A stretch of DNA of 64,000 nucleotides. Origin: JBBRDU01 sp038230335. GTDB lineage: Bacteria; Verrucomicrobiota; Verrucomicrobiia; Chthoniobacterales; UBA10450. The DNA lies in assembly GCA_038230335.1 (NCBI GenBank), contig JBBRNL010000005.1:1-64000 (forward strand), given 5' to 3'. The translations under genes and the position numbers were made by a program. How positions within the stretch are numbered: position 1 is the first letter of the stretch; each line of letters begins with the position of its first letter. The notes beneath the pieces were generated by a model. That model had not been told where the DNA came from. It did no database searches and saw only the letters and a list, made by a program, of their open reading frames with translations. Below, piece after piece: positions 32,666-42,150 of the stretch.

Positions 32666-34471
32666 TTGAATCAGGTGAGCGCCCACCGAACGAAACGTCG
32701 CCGTCCGCATTCGGCGAAGCAATCAAGAGGTCGTCCACTTCAGACAAATCCAACTTCGAAGCGCACGCCATCGTGGAAAGCAGCAGTGGACTCACCCTGG
32801 GCCGCTGGCGCAGTCATCATCCTATTGGCCGTGGCGGTCTACTTGCCAGCCCTTCACGCCGGGTTTATTTGGGATGACGATCAACACCTGACGCAAAACC
32901 CCGCCATTATCGGTCCGCTCGGATTTAAGGACATTTGGACATCGAGTCAGGCGGTATATTATCCGCTCGTTCTGACCAGTTTTTGGATTCTCCACAAATT
33001 CGTGGATTTGAATCCTCTGCCCTATCACTTGCTGAATGTTTTCATGCACGCCGGCTCTGCCGTTTTGCTTTGGCGCGGGCTGCGCCAACTCGGTGTGCGC
33101 GCCGCTTGGCTCGGCGCTGCTTTGTGGGCTCTGCACCCGGTCATGGTGCAATCGGTAGCGTGGGTGACGGAATTGAAAAATACGCAGTCGTGTTTCTTTT
33201 ACCTGCTTTCGATTTTATTCTTCCTTAAAGCGGATGGCCTGCCCGAGCGCAATTCCTCCTATCGCAGATGGCACTTCGGCCTCTCGCTCTTTTTCTTCGT
33301 TCTGGCGATCACAAGCAAGTCCGCCACGGTCATGTTGCCGGTCGTGCTGGTGCTTTGCCTTTGGTGGCGCCGGAACCGATTTCCTTGGCGCGATCTTCCC
33401 GTGCTCATGCCTTTTTTCCTCATTTCCGCTATGGCCAGCGCTTGGACCATTTGGGAACAAAAATTTCATGCCGGAGCCGTCGGCCTCGAATGGTCGCAAA
33501 CCTGGTCAGAACGTTGGGCTATCGCAGGATGGAACATCTGGTTTTATTTGAGCAAGATAGCGTGGCCAACCCCGCTCAGTTTCTTTTACCCGCAATGGAA
33601 GATAGACGCGACCAATCCGGTGGTGTATCTGCCTTTGGTCGCAGCACTCGCTGGTCTATCTCTGCTGTGGTGGAAAAGGACGGGTCTTCTTCGGCCCGTG
33701 TTTCTCGCTGCCGCGTATTTCGTCGTATCGCTTTTTCCCGTGGTGGGCTTCTTCAATATCTATTTCTTCCGTTTTTCGTTTGTGAGCGATCATTTTCAAT
33801 ATCTGGCCGCGATGGGACCGCTTGCCCTGGTGGCAAGCGGAATTGCCAGCGCTGGCCGCGGCCCGTTTGGCCGAAGTGGATTACAGCTGGAATCGATGGT
33901 CGGGGCAGGTCTCCTGTTCGGCTTGGGAACGATGACCTGGCGGCAAGCGAGAAATTATGCCGACGCCGAAACACTCTATCGAATGTCGATTGCACGGAAC
34001 CCCGATTGCTGGCCCGCTTTCAGCAATCTGGGCGCGGTGGCGCTGCAAAAGAGACGAGTGGACGAGGCCATTGGTTATTATCAAAAGGCCCTGGCCATCA
34101 AACCCGACGCCGCCGAAGCACAATATAGCTTGGGGAACGCGTTTTTCATTAAACATGAATTCGCTCAGGCCGTTCCCGCTTATCAGGCCGCATTGCGTGC
34201 GCGACCCAATAACGCCCGGGCCCACAGTAATTTGGCCATATGTTTGGCGTCCACTGGGAACACAGACGAAGCAATCGCGCAGTTCCGCGAAGCGATTCGA
34301 TCTGACCCGACCTACGCGGAGGCGCATTACAATTTGGGCTATGCTCTGCTTCAACTCGGGCGCCGCGACGAGGCCGTATCGCATCTCACCGAAGCCATCC
34401 GTCTCAAACCGAACTACGCGCAAGCCCGAGAACAATTGCGAGAACTCGGCGTGACTGGGCCGTCACTTTGA
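32666..34471 (+). CDS. TMTC-like membrane protein with C-terminal TPRs (paralogue 1)
   Basis: 601 residues. Basic N-terminus, first helix about 45-65, then FIWDDDQHL (acidic WDDD at 69-72) in the first outward loop, about ten further helices, SDHFQYLAAMGPLAL in a late loop, and from about residue 450 four TPR units (NPDCWPAFSNLGAVALQ, AEAQYSLGNAFF, ARAHSNLAICLA, AEAHYNLGYALLQLG). The acidic loop-1 motif plus TPR tail is the layout of eukaryotic TMTC O-mannosyltransferases and of bacterial GT-C enzymes that use polyprenyl-phosphate sugars. Start is TTG 32666 or GTG 32675; no ATG precedes the first helix. Lacks the C-terminal module shared by the other TPR-GT-C proteins here. Confidence 0.75.
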   Translation: MNQVSAHRTKRRRPHSAKQSRGRPLQTNPTSKRTPSWKAAVDSPWAAGAVIILLAVAVYLPALHAGFIWDDDQHLTQNPAIIGPLGFKDIWTSSQAVYYPLVLTSFWILHKFVDLNPLPYHLLNVFMHAGSAVLLWRGLRQLGVRAAWLGAALWALHPVMVQSVAWVTELKNTQSCFFYLLSILFFLKADGLPERNSSYRRWHFGLSLFFFVLAITSKSATVMLPVVLVLCLWWRRNRFPWRDLPVLMPFFLISAMASAWTIWEQKFHAGAVGLEWSQTWSERWAIAGWNIWFYLSKIAWPTPLSFFYPQWKIDATNPVVYLPLVAALAGLSLLWWKRTGLLRPVFLAAAYFVVSLFPVVGFFNIYFFRFSFVSDHFQYLAAMGPLALVASGIASAGRGPFGRSGLQLESMVGAGLLFGLGTMTWRQARNYADAETLYRMSIARNPDCWPAFSNLGAVALQKRRVDEAIGYYQKALAIKPDAAEAQYSLGNAFFIKHEFAQAVPAYQAALRARPNNARAHSNLAICLASTGNTDEAIAQFREAIRSDPTYAEAHYNLGYALLQLGRRDEAVSHLTEAIRLKPNYAQAREQLRELGVTGPSL

Positions 34472-34553
34472 CGCCAGGCCCGCCGAAACTAGCTGGCGAT
34501 TAAATCGGGCGGGTGACCCTCGAGCAAAAAATGACGTCTCGATATCGCCGCCC

Positions 34554-36158
34554 CTACGAGCCCTTCTCGTGTTGATAGATTGCGACCGACTGATTTTCGA
34601 AAATCTTCGGGGCGTCCTTGAGAATGGCGCCCCAAATGAATGGATGGCGCTCGATGAACTCCTTCAATTCGCCATCCGCGAAAATAAGGTGAATCCCGCT
34701 GTTCCAGAACAAACGGGCTCTCTCGTCATCGGACAGATACGACCCGACGCCGATGCTATCGGCGAGGGCGGCCTCCCGCTCTTTGCGATCAACTGACATG
34801 GCCCAATGCCCCCACACAACCGTGTTGCCAGACCAGGCAGGGACGAGCCGACTGGTTCCAGGCGTTGCCAAAACCACCTCATCAGGTGCGCTTCGCTCAC
34901 GCAGGATCTTTAGACCCTCGACGATGCCGTCGTTTACATAATAGGCGTCGCCCTTATTTGTTCTAACTTGTTCATTCTCGCTGACAAGTAGGTAACAGGA
35001 TGTCGATGCGACCAAGGGCAGCAAAATGATGGTGGCGATGACCCACGGCCACTTCGCTGCGCGCTTGGGGAACCATCGGCCCCAAAAGGAATCGAGGACG
35101 ACGCCGGTCAGGATGCACAGCGGGATTTGCGCGCCAAAAACGAGCTTTCTCTGAAACCAGAAAGGGAAATACGCAAATATGACGGCGAGGAAGAACCAAA
35201 GAATGAGCGTCCAATGCCGTTTCAGTAGTTGACTGCGGAAAACGGCCAGCCCGGCCAGAAGGAAGAGCAACGGCAATCCAAATCCAAGCGCATACGCAGC
35301 GGCAGGCGGGCTTTTCATTTCCCCCATCACGCTGTGCCGGGCCAGGAGAGGATTCAATCTCGAGACCGCCGCCAGGTAAATTGCGAACGGAAGCGCCGCG
35401 GCAAAGTAGCGCCACAAATATCCCGCGGCCTGCCTCTTTTTTCGCACGATCGTAATGATCGTGGCCCATGCGAAAAGCAACGGCACCGAATAGGGATGTA
35501 ACAGCGCCATGACGCCCACCGCCAGCCCGCTTCGCCAGAAATCAGCCGTCCGTGCGTGTTGCGTCCCGCGATCCAACCAATAGATCGAAAGCAACATCAG
35601 AGTGAGAGAGAAAGGGAACAGAGGATTCCATAAGAGTGACCAGAATGTGCTTACCTCTGGCATCCAAAGATCGGCCGGCGGCACGGCCCAGTGCTCGGTC
35701 ACGCCAGACAACAACAGAATCGCGCCGAAGCCCGATGAAACACCGACGGCGATGGAAGCGGCGACTGACTGACTCGGCTTGAGTCCGAGGTAATCGACAA
35801 AGCGATAGAACGTGAGGAGGAAGAGTGTTACGCCAATCGCTTTTACTCCGAAAAAAACAATTCCGATCTCGCACGAAAGGAGGGCACTGCACCACCCGCT
35901 GATTAGAAAAAGGGGATGAAACAAAAACGGCCCGTGCGGCAGTGCCGTGTATTTGATTTTGAATAACCACGCGCCGTGGGCCGCTTGCTGCGCCCAAGCC
36001 ATGTAGCCAAAGGAGTCCTCCGGATAGGGCGGGACAATCCAGGTGTAATGGTAACCAACCGGCGTCGACCACCAATTGATGAGATAGGGCGCGGACGTCA
36101 CCAGGACAAGGAGCGTCGTCCAGACCCACCGAAAGACGGTCAAATGGCGCCGGCTCAT
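34554..36158 (-). CDS. Polytopic membrane protein, GT-C-like, without TPR
   Basis: 534 residues with 10-11 hydrophobic helices. After helix 1 the loop reads VPPYPEDSFGYMAWAQQAA, an acidic ED that could play the GT-C loop-1 role. The C-terminal about 110 residues are soluble (ILRERSAPDEVVLATPGTSR, SYLSDDERARLFW). It resembles unassigned membrane glycosyltransferases of the GT39/PMT type, but no decisive motif is visible. It sits between two TMTC-like genes, convergent with the first and divergent from the second. Confidence 0.6.
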   Translation of the reverse strand: MSRRHLTVFRWVWTTLLVLVTSAPYLINWWSTPVGYHYTWIVPPYPEDSFGYMAWAQQAAHGAWLFKIKYTALPHGPFLFHPLFLISGWCSALLSCEIGIVFFGVKAIGVTLFLLTFYRFVDYLGLKPSQSVAASIAVGVSSGFGAILLLSGVTEHWAVPPADLWMPEVSTFWSLLWNPLFPFSLTLMLLSIYWLDRGTQHARTADFWRSGLAVGVMALLHPYSVPLLFAWATIITIVRKKRQAAGYLWRYFAAALPFAIYLAAVSRLNPLLARHSVMGEMKSPPAAAYALGFGLPLLFLLAGLAVFRSQLLKRHWTLILWFFLAVIFAYFPFWFQRKLVFGAQIPLCILTGVVLDSFWGRWFPKRAAKWPWVIATIILLPLVASTSCYLLVSENEQVRTNKGDAYYVNDGIVEGLKILRERSAPDEVVLATPGTSRLVPAWSGNTVVWGHWAMSVDRKEREAALADSIGVGSYLSDDERARLFWNSGIHLIFADGELKEFIERHPFIWGAILKDAPKIFENQSVAIYQHEKGS

Positions 36159-36342
36159 TCTCTATCCTGGGACGCGGCCAGTCGCGCGCGTTCGTCCCAC
36201 ACATGTCGATCCGTCACCTGGCAATGTAATCGCAAATCGGGCGAGGCAATTCTCACCCGCCGCCAAATATTTGTTCGTGCGTCCATATGATCAAACGTGC
36301 TTCTACCAATGTAATTGTGATACGGTGCGGTTTTACATCCTG

Positions 36343-38412
36343 ATGTTTGCGAACACGCCGAACGTGCGTCGAATTCCACTCGCCCTCCTGCTTATTTTTT
36401 CAACCGTTCTCGCCTACCAAGGTGCGTGGAACGGTGGGTTCGTTTGGGATGATGATGATTATGTCACGCGTAATCCTCTGCTGACGGAATCCAACGGGTG
36501 GGGAAAGATCTGGTTCTCTCTGGAGGCCCCTTCCCAGTATTTTCCGCTCGTTTACACTGTCTTCCGACTTGAGCGAAACCTTTGGGGCTTACACCCCGCG
36601 GGTTATCATTGGGTCAATATTGTTCTTCACACGGCGAATGCTCTGCTCGTTTGGCAGCTCCTTCGCCGTCTCAAGCTGCCCGGTGCCTTCCTCGCCGCCC
36701 TGATCTTTGCCTTGCATCCGGTGCAGGTCGAATCAGTGGCCTGGATCACCGAGCTCAAGAACGTGCTGATGGGATTCCTCTTCCTTCTGACGCTTCTCGC
36801 GTGGACGACTTTCATCGATGAAAAGGTGAAACGGCGAGGGTGGTTCTACGCGGCCGCCATCCTCTTTTATGTGTTGGCCCTATCGGCGAAGACCACGGCG
36901 TGCACCTTGCCCGCTGCCCTGCTTCTCATCCTTTGGCTCCAGAAAAGGCCAATCACAAAACAACGAGGGTGGCAGATTGTACCCTTTGTTCTGCTCGGCG
37001 TGGCCATGGGATTGGTGACGGTCTGGTGGGAACGATATCACCAGGGTACGCGCGGCGAGTTTTTCGTCCTTGGCCCCATTGAGCGATTGCTCGCCGCGAG
37101 TCACGCCATCTGGTTCTATCTAGGCAAAGTTTTTTGGCCGGCCAATCTCACGTTCATTTATCCGCAGTGGAGCGTGTCGGCCAGCGATCCACGGAACTAC
37201 ATATGGCTAGTCGCGTGCGTGCTCGCTGCTGGCCTGGTTCTCCTCGTCCGAAAGCGCGTGGGACGAAGCCTTGAGGTAGCCGGAATGTTCTTCGTCTGCA
37301 CGCTCGGCCCGATGCTTGGACTGATTATGCTCTACACTTTCCGCTACACCTTCGTAGCTGATCATTATCAATATCTTGCCTGTATCGGACCCATCGCCCT
37401 GACCGCGGCCACTCTGACCGGAGCGATAAATGGCCTAACCGATACGTGGCGCAGACCGATGCTGTTCGTTGTCTGCGCCGCCGTGATTGCTGTGCTCGGA
37501 ACGCTCACCTGGCGACAGGCCGCTACCTACCGCGACGTCGAAACGCTGTGGCGAATCACCATCGGCCGGAATCCTGATTGTTGGATGGCTTATAACAACC
37601 TCGGCGTCGTGTTGTCTCGCAAAGGCGAGTTTGAGGAGGCCATCGAGAACTATAATAAGTCACTGCAACGGCATGTTGAGCGCCAGGCTCAGCTGAACTA
37701 CGCCGAAGCTCATTACAATTTGGCCAATGCCCTTCTTGAAAAAGGGGATGTCACACGAGCGCTGAGTGAATGCCGTGTGGCCGTGACGTTGGAGCCGAAC
37801 AACTCGGATGCTCACGTTGCCCTGGGCAATGCGCTCTTCGCCTCGGGAGATTTGACTGAGTCGATAACGCACTACACCCGCGCCTTGGAGCTGCGGGCCG
37901 ACAATGCGGACGCCCTCTATAATCTCGGGAACGCGCTGCAGCAGAAAGGTGAGATCGCGTCCGCGGCGGATCATTATGAGAGGGCTTTGACCATCGCTCC
38001 CGAGATTTGGGAAGCGCATCTGAATCTCGGTAACATTCTTTCTCAACAAGGTAGGGACAGAGAGGCCATCGGGCATTACGAGAAAGCGCTGGCCCTGTCG
38101 CCGCGCTCGGGCAAAGCGCGGAACAACCTCGCCTGGTCGTTGGCCACCGCGTCTGACGCATCCCTGCGCGACGGAAGCAGAGCCATGAAGCTTGCGCAGG
38201 AAGCGAACGACTTGGCCAAGGGAATTGATCCGCTCGTCCTCAACACTCTGGCGGCGGCTTTCGCCGAGACCGGACAATTTGATCGATCGCTTGAAACGGT
38301 CGACCGGTCGTTGGAGCTCGCCACATCCACTGAAAATGTCGCTCTGGTGAACGAGCTTCATCGCGTGCGCGTCATCTACGCCTCCCATTCGAGCTACCAA
38401 AAACCGAGATAA
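36343..38412 (+). CDS. TMTC-like membrane protein with C-terminal TPRs (paralogue 2)
   Basis: 689 residues from ATG 36343. Helix 1 (PLALLLIFSTVLAY) is followed by GGFVWDDDDYVTRNP (WDDDD at 35-39), helices to about residue 420, ADHYQYLACIGPIAL in the late loop, then seven or so TPR units (NPDCWMAYNNLGVVLS, AEAHYNLANALLEKG, SDAHVALGNALFASG, ADALYNLGNALQQKG, WEAHLNLGNILSQQG). The last about 90 residues (NNLAWSLATASDASLRDGSR onward) are shared with the proteins at 43695-45977 and 47828-50722. Same WDDD and DHxQYLA motifs as paralogue 1. An ATG 24 codons upstream is possible but adds no signal-like sequence. Confidence 0.78.
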   Translation: MFANTPNVRRIPLALLLIFSTVLAYQGAWNGGFVWDDDDYVTRNPLLTESNGWGKIWFSLEAPSQYFPLVYTVFRLERNLWGLHPAGYHWVNIVLHTANALLVWQLLRRLKLPGAFLAALIFALHPVQVESVAWITELKNVLMGFLFLLTLLAWTTFIDEKVKRRGWFYAAAILFYVLALSAKTTACTLPAALLLILWLQKRPITKQRGWQIVPFVLLGVAMGLVTVWWERYHQGTRGEFFVLGPIERLLAASHAIWFYLGKVFWPANLTFIYPQWSVSASDPRNYIWLVACVLAAGLVLLVRKRVGRSLEVAGMFFVCTLGPMLGLIMLYTFRYTFVADHYQYLACIGPIALTAATLTGAINGLTDTWRRPMLFVVCAAVIAVLGTLTWRQAATYRDVETLWRITIGRNPDCWMAYNNLGVVLSRKGEFEEAIENYNKSLQRHVERQAQLNYAEAHYNLANALLEKGDVTRALSECRVAVTLEPNNSDAHVALGNALFASGDLTESITHYTRALELRADNADALYNLGNALQQKGEIASAADHYERALTIAPEIWEAHLNLGNILSQQGRDREAIGHYEKALALSPRSGKARNNLAWSLATASDASLRDGSRAMKLAQEANDLAKGIDPLVLNTLAAAFAETGQFDRSLETVDRSLELATSTENVALVNELHRVRVIYASHSSYQKPR

Positions 38413-38604
38413 GGAGTGGGGCGGGGGAAGGTGGCCATTGGCCTCAGTAGCGCGGTGAAGTCCGGTCCGCGCGCGGCCGCGCCGGACGGATGAGGAAAGT
38501 CATTTCTCTCCGGTAATTGCTACCCGTCCCGTCCGTTTGGACTTCAGCGCTGGGTTGGCCCGGAAGCCTTGGCACGAGCGCTGCTTATAGGAATCATAAT
38601 TACT
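38413..38604. other. Spacer upstream of the transglutaminase-like gene
   Basis: 190 bases with an imperfect GC hairpin GTCCGG...CCGGAC at about 38460-38487, which lacks a T-run and so is not a convincing terminator. No gene seen. Confidence 0.35.
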
Positions 38605-39189
38605 ATGATCCTGATAAGCATCCAACCTTTCGATTACAAGAAGATCTTCGCCCTCGTTGCCACGATGATCTGTCTTTCCTCCGTCTCCGGCTTCGCTCAA
38701 TCCCTGCTCCTCAGTGTTCCTTCCACTCCCTACGATCGGCAAATGACGCGGATTCAACCCGTCCTCTTCTCCAAGATCGCCCCGCACAGCAATAGCAACA
38801 TCTCTCTCGCCGTGGTGAATCATTGGATGCAGAATCTGCGCGGAATCCCCTATGGCTTTAGCGCCGAATGGAAGACTCCGGCCGAAGTAGAAACCGGGTC
38901 AGCCGCCGACTGCAAAGGCAAAGCCGTGGCTCTTTATCAGAGAATGCACGCGAGTGGTGCCAACAATGTCCGGCTTGTCATAGGCAAGCGCTCGTGGATG
39001 AGCCGCAAGACTCACGCCTGGCTCGAGTGGACCACGGAAGGCGCCAGTTACGTGCTCGATCCGACTTGGAACTGGGCGGCCTGCCGCGCCGAGAAGGTTG
39101 GGTCTCATGCCTATATCCCCTTTTACGCCTACGCAGGAGCAAAGAAATATCGCGCCGCCAGTTCGTCCACTCTTTACGCCAAGAATTAG
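38605..39189 (+). CDS. Exported transglutaminase-like cysteine-peptidase-fold protein
   Basis: 194 residues from ATG 38605. Signal peptide with KK then FALVATMICLSSVSGFA, cleavage near 31. A Cys-His-Asp set is arranged as in transglutaminase-like/BTLCP proteins: Cys103 (AADCKGKA), His137 (THAWLEW) and Asp152 (VLDPTWN). The TTG at 38569 would add twelve hydrophobic residues. Substrate unknown; papain-like hydrolysis or cross-linking in the envelope is possible. A strong terminator follows. Confidence 0.7.
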   Translation: MILISIQPFDYKKIFALVATMICLSSVSGFAQSLLLSVPSTPYDRQMTRIQPVLFSKIAPHSNSNISLAVVNHWMQNLRGIPYGFSAEWKTPAEVETGSAADCKGKAVALYQRMHASGANNVRLVIGKRSWMSRKTHAWLEWTTEGASYVLDPTWNWAACRAEKVGSHAYIPFYAYAGAKKYRAASSSTLYAKN

Positions 39190-39226
39190 CAGTAGATTGG
39201 GTTGGGTGCAGTGTTCGCACTGCGGG

Positions 39227-39266
39227 CAAAACCGTGCCGGGAGAATATCCCGCACGGTTTTCGCTT
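39227..39266 (+). terminator. Intrinsic terminator
   Basis: AAAACCGTGC...GCACGGTTTT stem (10 bp plus three G-C pairs beyond a one-base bulge) with an AGAATAT loop, followed by TCGCTTTT. It separates the transglutaminase-like gene from the discoidin-like gene. Confidence 0.75.
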
Positions 39267-39364
39267 TTGGCTGACCGGCCGACGGCCCTGCGGATGGCAG
39301 TTGGGGCGCCTCCTGCAAAAAATGAAGGGGAGACCCAAATTTTTTATTGCCAAGAAGGAGGCAG

Positions 39365-40723
39365 ATGTCTACTATCGTTCTTGTAGCTATGGAAATTATG
39401 AGCGCACCCTCTTCTCGTCTCCTCAAAGTCTGCACCCTCATCGTTGGCGTTTCATCCCTCGGCGGCAACGCCTTGTTCGCTAATGAACTGGTCCTGCAGA
39501 AAGTTCCGCCTCTCACGGTCGAGCAAGCCCCGGGCTACCCGGAAAATCTTGCGCGCTATCATTTCGGCGCGCAAGTGGAAGCCGCGCCCGCAGGGAACCC
39601 GGCTTCCAATCTTCGGTTGAGCTCGAAAAGCGAAGACCGCAATACATCTGAAGCGGCGCTCCTCTGCGACGATCCCACGACTGGTTATGCCTTGTCGAAC
39701 GGCAGCCGGACGTTGCTCATCACCCTGTCGAAGATCGAAAATATCGACAACATCTCCTTCCTGAATCACGGCGTGAAGGGAAGCGTTACGATCGCGACGT
39801 CGAATTCCAAACTCCCGGTCAGCAGCACGCAGTGGCATGTGGTTTCGGAACAGGATCTCACGGCCTCCGCTTTTCGCGCCAAAGTCGGTCCGAGCGAAGC
39901 GAAATACGTCAGGCTCACCTTCAACGTTTCCGAACCCGGCCGCATCGCTGCGCTGGGCGTTTATTCCACCCCGAATGTGGCGGCGTTTACGATGCCTCGT
40001 GCGCGCAAGCTCAGCCTGGAGCACTCCGACAGCTTTGCCCTGATCAGTTACAATCTGACCGATGTGCATGCCAAGGCGCGCGCGCTTTACGTCAGTTCAG
40101 GCAACGAAATTCGTGAAGCCAACAACATGATCGACGATCAGTCCGCTACGACTTACAAGTTTGCGTCGTCCGACGCCGAGCCCACGGCCATCATCGATCT
40201 GGGTAAGGTGACGACCCTCCGTCGAATCACGGCGCTGTATACACCGCGTCCGGGTAATGTGGACTTCTATGTCCTCGAATCTTTGCCTGGTCATCCGGCG
40301 AACGCTCCCAAGAATTTCAAGCTGGATAGCGCCGCGCTAGCCAACCTGAAGGCAGTGGGATCAGTCAGCGACGGCTCGGGCCGGGCCGCCATTGATTTCC
40401 CCGAGACGACTGGGCGCTACATCCTGGTGAAGTGGGCGGGTGCGGCTGATTCCGATGCACCGTTTTCGGTTGCCGAGATTGCCGCATTTGGCGGGAGTCG
40501 CCCGGGCAATCTAATCGCCGCGAACACTTCGGCGTCGACTCAGAATCGGATTGAGTCGGATGGCAAAGACGTCGCCGACGGTAAGGATCTCGGAAGTGGC
40601 AAGGATTTCAGCAAGGACATGCCGGAAGAGGGACCTGAAAGTCCGGCGGAAGGTCCACCGCCCGCGTTGCCTCCTCCTCCTCCTTTCACGTTCGTGCCGG
40701 AAATCCTTCCGACAAGTCCCTGA
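39365..40723 (+). CDS. Exported protein with two discoidin (F5/8 type C)-like domains
   Basis: 452 residues from ATG 39365; AAGGAGG 4-9 bases upstream is a strong SD and fixes this start over the ATG 18 bases earlier. Signal peptide (LLKVCTLIVGVSSLGGNALFA). Two beta-sandwich regions follow: about 65-190 (ALLCDDPTTGYALSNGS, YVRLTFNVSEPGRIAALGVY) and 220-385 (NMIDDQSATTYKFASSDAEP, TAIIDLGKVTTLRRITALY, GRYILVKW). Such domains bind carbohydrate or surfaces. The C-terminal 60 residues are Gly-Lys-Asp repeats (DGKDVADGKDLGSGKDFSKD) and then Pro-rich. A terminator follows. May be a substrate of the neighbouring glycosyltransferases, which is inference only. Confidence 0.72.
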   Translation: MSTIVLVAMEIMSAPSSRLLKVCTLIVGVSSLGGNALFANELVLQKVPPLTVEQAPGYPENLARYHFGAQVEAAPAGNPASNLRLSSKSEDRNTSEAALLCDDPTTGYALSNGSRTLLITLSKIENIDNISFLNHGVKGSVTIATSNSKLPVSSTQWHVVSEQDLTASAFRAKVGPSEAKYVRLTFNVSEPGRIAALGVYSTPNVAAFTMPRARKLSLEHSDSFALISYNLTDVHAKARALYVSSGNEIREANNMIDDQSATTYKFASSDAEPTAIIDLGKVTTLRRITALYTPRPGNVDFYVLESLPGHPANAPKNFKLDSAALANLKAVGSVSDGSGRAAIDFPETTGRYILVKWAGAADSDAPFSVAEIAAFGGSRPGNLIAANTSASTQNRIESDGKDVADGKDLGSGKDFSKDMPEEGPESPAEGPPPALPPPPPFTFVPEILPTSP

Positions 40724-40741
40724 ACCGGTTTAGAATTTACA

Positions 40742-40782
40742 GCCCGCTCCCCGGCTTTTGTCGCGCGAGCGGGCTTTTCTTT
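40742..40782 (+). terminator. Intrinsic terminator after the discoidin-like gene
   Basis: GCCCGCTC ... GAGCGGGC perfect 8-bp stem with a 17-base loop, then TTTTCTTT. It lies between two convergent genes and stops the plus-strand transcript. Confidence 0.8.
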
Positions 40783-40789
40783 GCCGCCG

Positions 40790-42064
40790 CTACAGCTGGT
40801 CCCGAACGATCTTGAATATGGCGGTGTTATCGAGGGAACCCTGCAGACCCTCCGTGCCTGGTCCAATCCCCAGCGCGAGGACATCCTCGACGGTATTGAG
40901 AGCTGGCTTGTCGTAGACGGCCGCCGGTTCGAGAGAATCCGGTGACATCTCTGTTTGCTCGCTGGCGCCGGTAGATGAGGTACTTCTGGGGTTTCCATAA
41001 GCCTTGATTCCGTTAGGCCCGGTGGCCCAGGTCAACCATGGCTGGCCGGCAGAATTGAGGCCGAGCAGGGCGATACCGCTATCTTTGCGAAAGGGAAAAC
41101 CGTTCAGGCTGAGCCCTCCGATCGCCACGTCTCCGCACACAATGATGGTGGAGTGAGGGCCGGCATAGCGGCGCGCCGTGGCCGCCGCGCGATCCAACTC
41201 AATCGTTTCGGCCAGCGTGCGCTCGGCCCCATTTTCCTGGGCGGCTTTCCGCATCAGGCCGACGTCGACCACGAGCAAATATCCACCGGCGTTGTATTGC
41301 AAAAGCTCGATCGCGCGGCGCACCATATCTGATAAACCGGGCTGATCTCTGCGGGCTTCCAGCTGGTTGGTGAATGCCATCTCGTCGTTGGCGAACGCGC
41401 CCAGCAGTTTCGTGCGACGCCAGGCTGGGACGCCCTCCAGCTCCGCTCTCGTCCGCACGATATCGAACCCGTTCCGGCGTAGTTCGAGCAACAAATCCCG
41501 ATCATCCTGACGCTCGCCCCCCTTGGCCTGGGGCAAAAGATGAGCAACCCCGCCACCCATCGCGACGTCGACCGGAGATTTGCTCGCGAACGCCACCGCC
41601 ATCTGGTCGCCATCGCCCGCTTCCGATTGATGCGCGTAGAAAGCCGCGCAGGTGGCGTCCGTTAATCTGCCATTTGTGACTAGTCCGGTCGCGCGTCCCT
41701 GGGCATGGGCCAGTTCGATCAAACTCGTTAGGGTTTTATTTTCCCCGTCCACCGCGATCGCCCGATTATTCACTTTGACGCCAGTGGCGATGGCCGTGGC
41801 GGCCGCCGCCTGGTCGGGAGCGGCGAAATCCCTCGAGTAGTTGCTGAGTAAAGCAAGGTGAGGCAACGAGTCCAAGGCCAGCTTGGCGTCGGCTCCGCCG
41901 GAATAGACGCGCGCGGCAGCCAGCCGTTGGGGCGCCAGTCCCTCCGCAATGAAAAGGATGATTCCGAAGGGCTTTTGCACCACCCAGTGTTGAAAATAGA
42001 GGATGCCGAGGGCGGCGAAAACCACCAGGCAGAACAGCGCGAGCAATTGATTGCGCCATTTCAT
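40790..42064 (-). CDS. Membrane-anchored alkaline-phosphatase homologue lacking catalytic residues
   Basis: 424 residues from ATG 42064. An N-terminal membrane anchor (LLALFCLVVFAALGILYF) precedes a domain collinear with PhoA: GIILFIAEGLAPQ (family ILLIGDGMG), APDQAAAATAIATGVKVNN (family TDSAASATAWSTGVKT), GLVTNGRLTDATCAAF, VDVAMGGG and IIVCGDVAIGG (family TADHETGG). The nucleophilic Ser is Gln85, the metal Asp of GDG is Glu41, and the D-H pairs are broken (D-V). It is almost certainly not a phosphatase. A structural or binding role on the outer face of the inner membrane is inferred. Divergent from gpmI, itself of the same superfamily. Confidence 0.75.
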   Translation of the reverse strand: MKWRNQLLALFCLVVFAALGILYFQHWVVQKPFGIILFIAEGLAPQRLAAARVYSGGADAKLALDSLPHLALLSNYSRDFAAPDQAAAATAIATGVKVNNRAIAVDGENKTLTSLIELAHAQGRATGLVTNGRLTDATCAAFYAHQSEAGDGDQMAVAFASKSPVDVAMGGGVAHLLPQAKGGERQDDRDLLLELRRNGFDIVRTRAELEGVPAWRRTKLLGAFANDEMAFTNQLEARRDQPGLSDMVRRAIELLQYNAGGYLLVVDVGLMRKAAQENGAERTLAETIELDRAAATARRYAGPHSTIIVCGDVAIGGLSLNGFPFRKDSGIALLGLNSAGQPWLTWATGPNGIKAYGNPRSTSSTGASEQTEMSPDSLEPAAVYDKPALNTVEDVLALGIGPGTEGLQGSLDNTAIFKIVRDQL

Positions 42065-42150
42065 GCTGGCGATGTAGATGCCCGTCTTCCAAGTTGTCAA
42101 CGAAAGAACCGCTTGTTCGTGGTCCCAATCGTCGCCACAGTTCGCCACAC

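Noticed and set aside
38500..38823. 107-codon minus-strand frame
   Set aside because: Antisense to the signal peptide of the transglutaminase-like gene, charge-rich and without family features.
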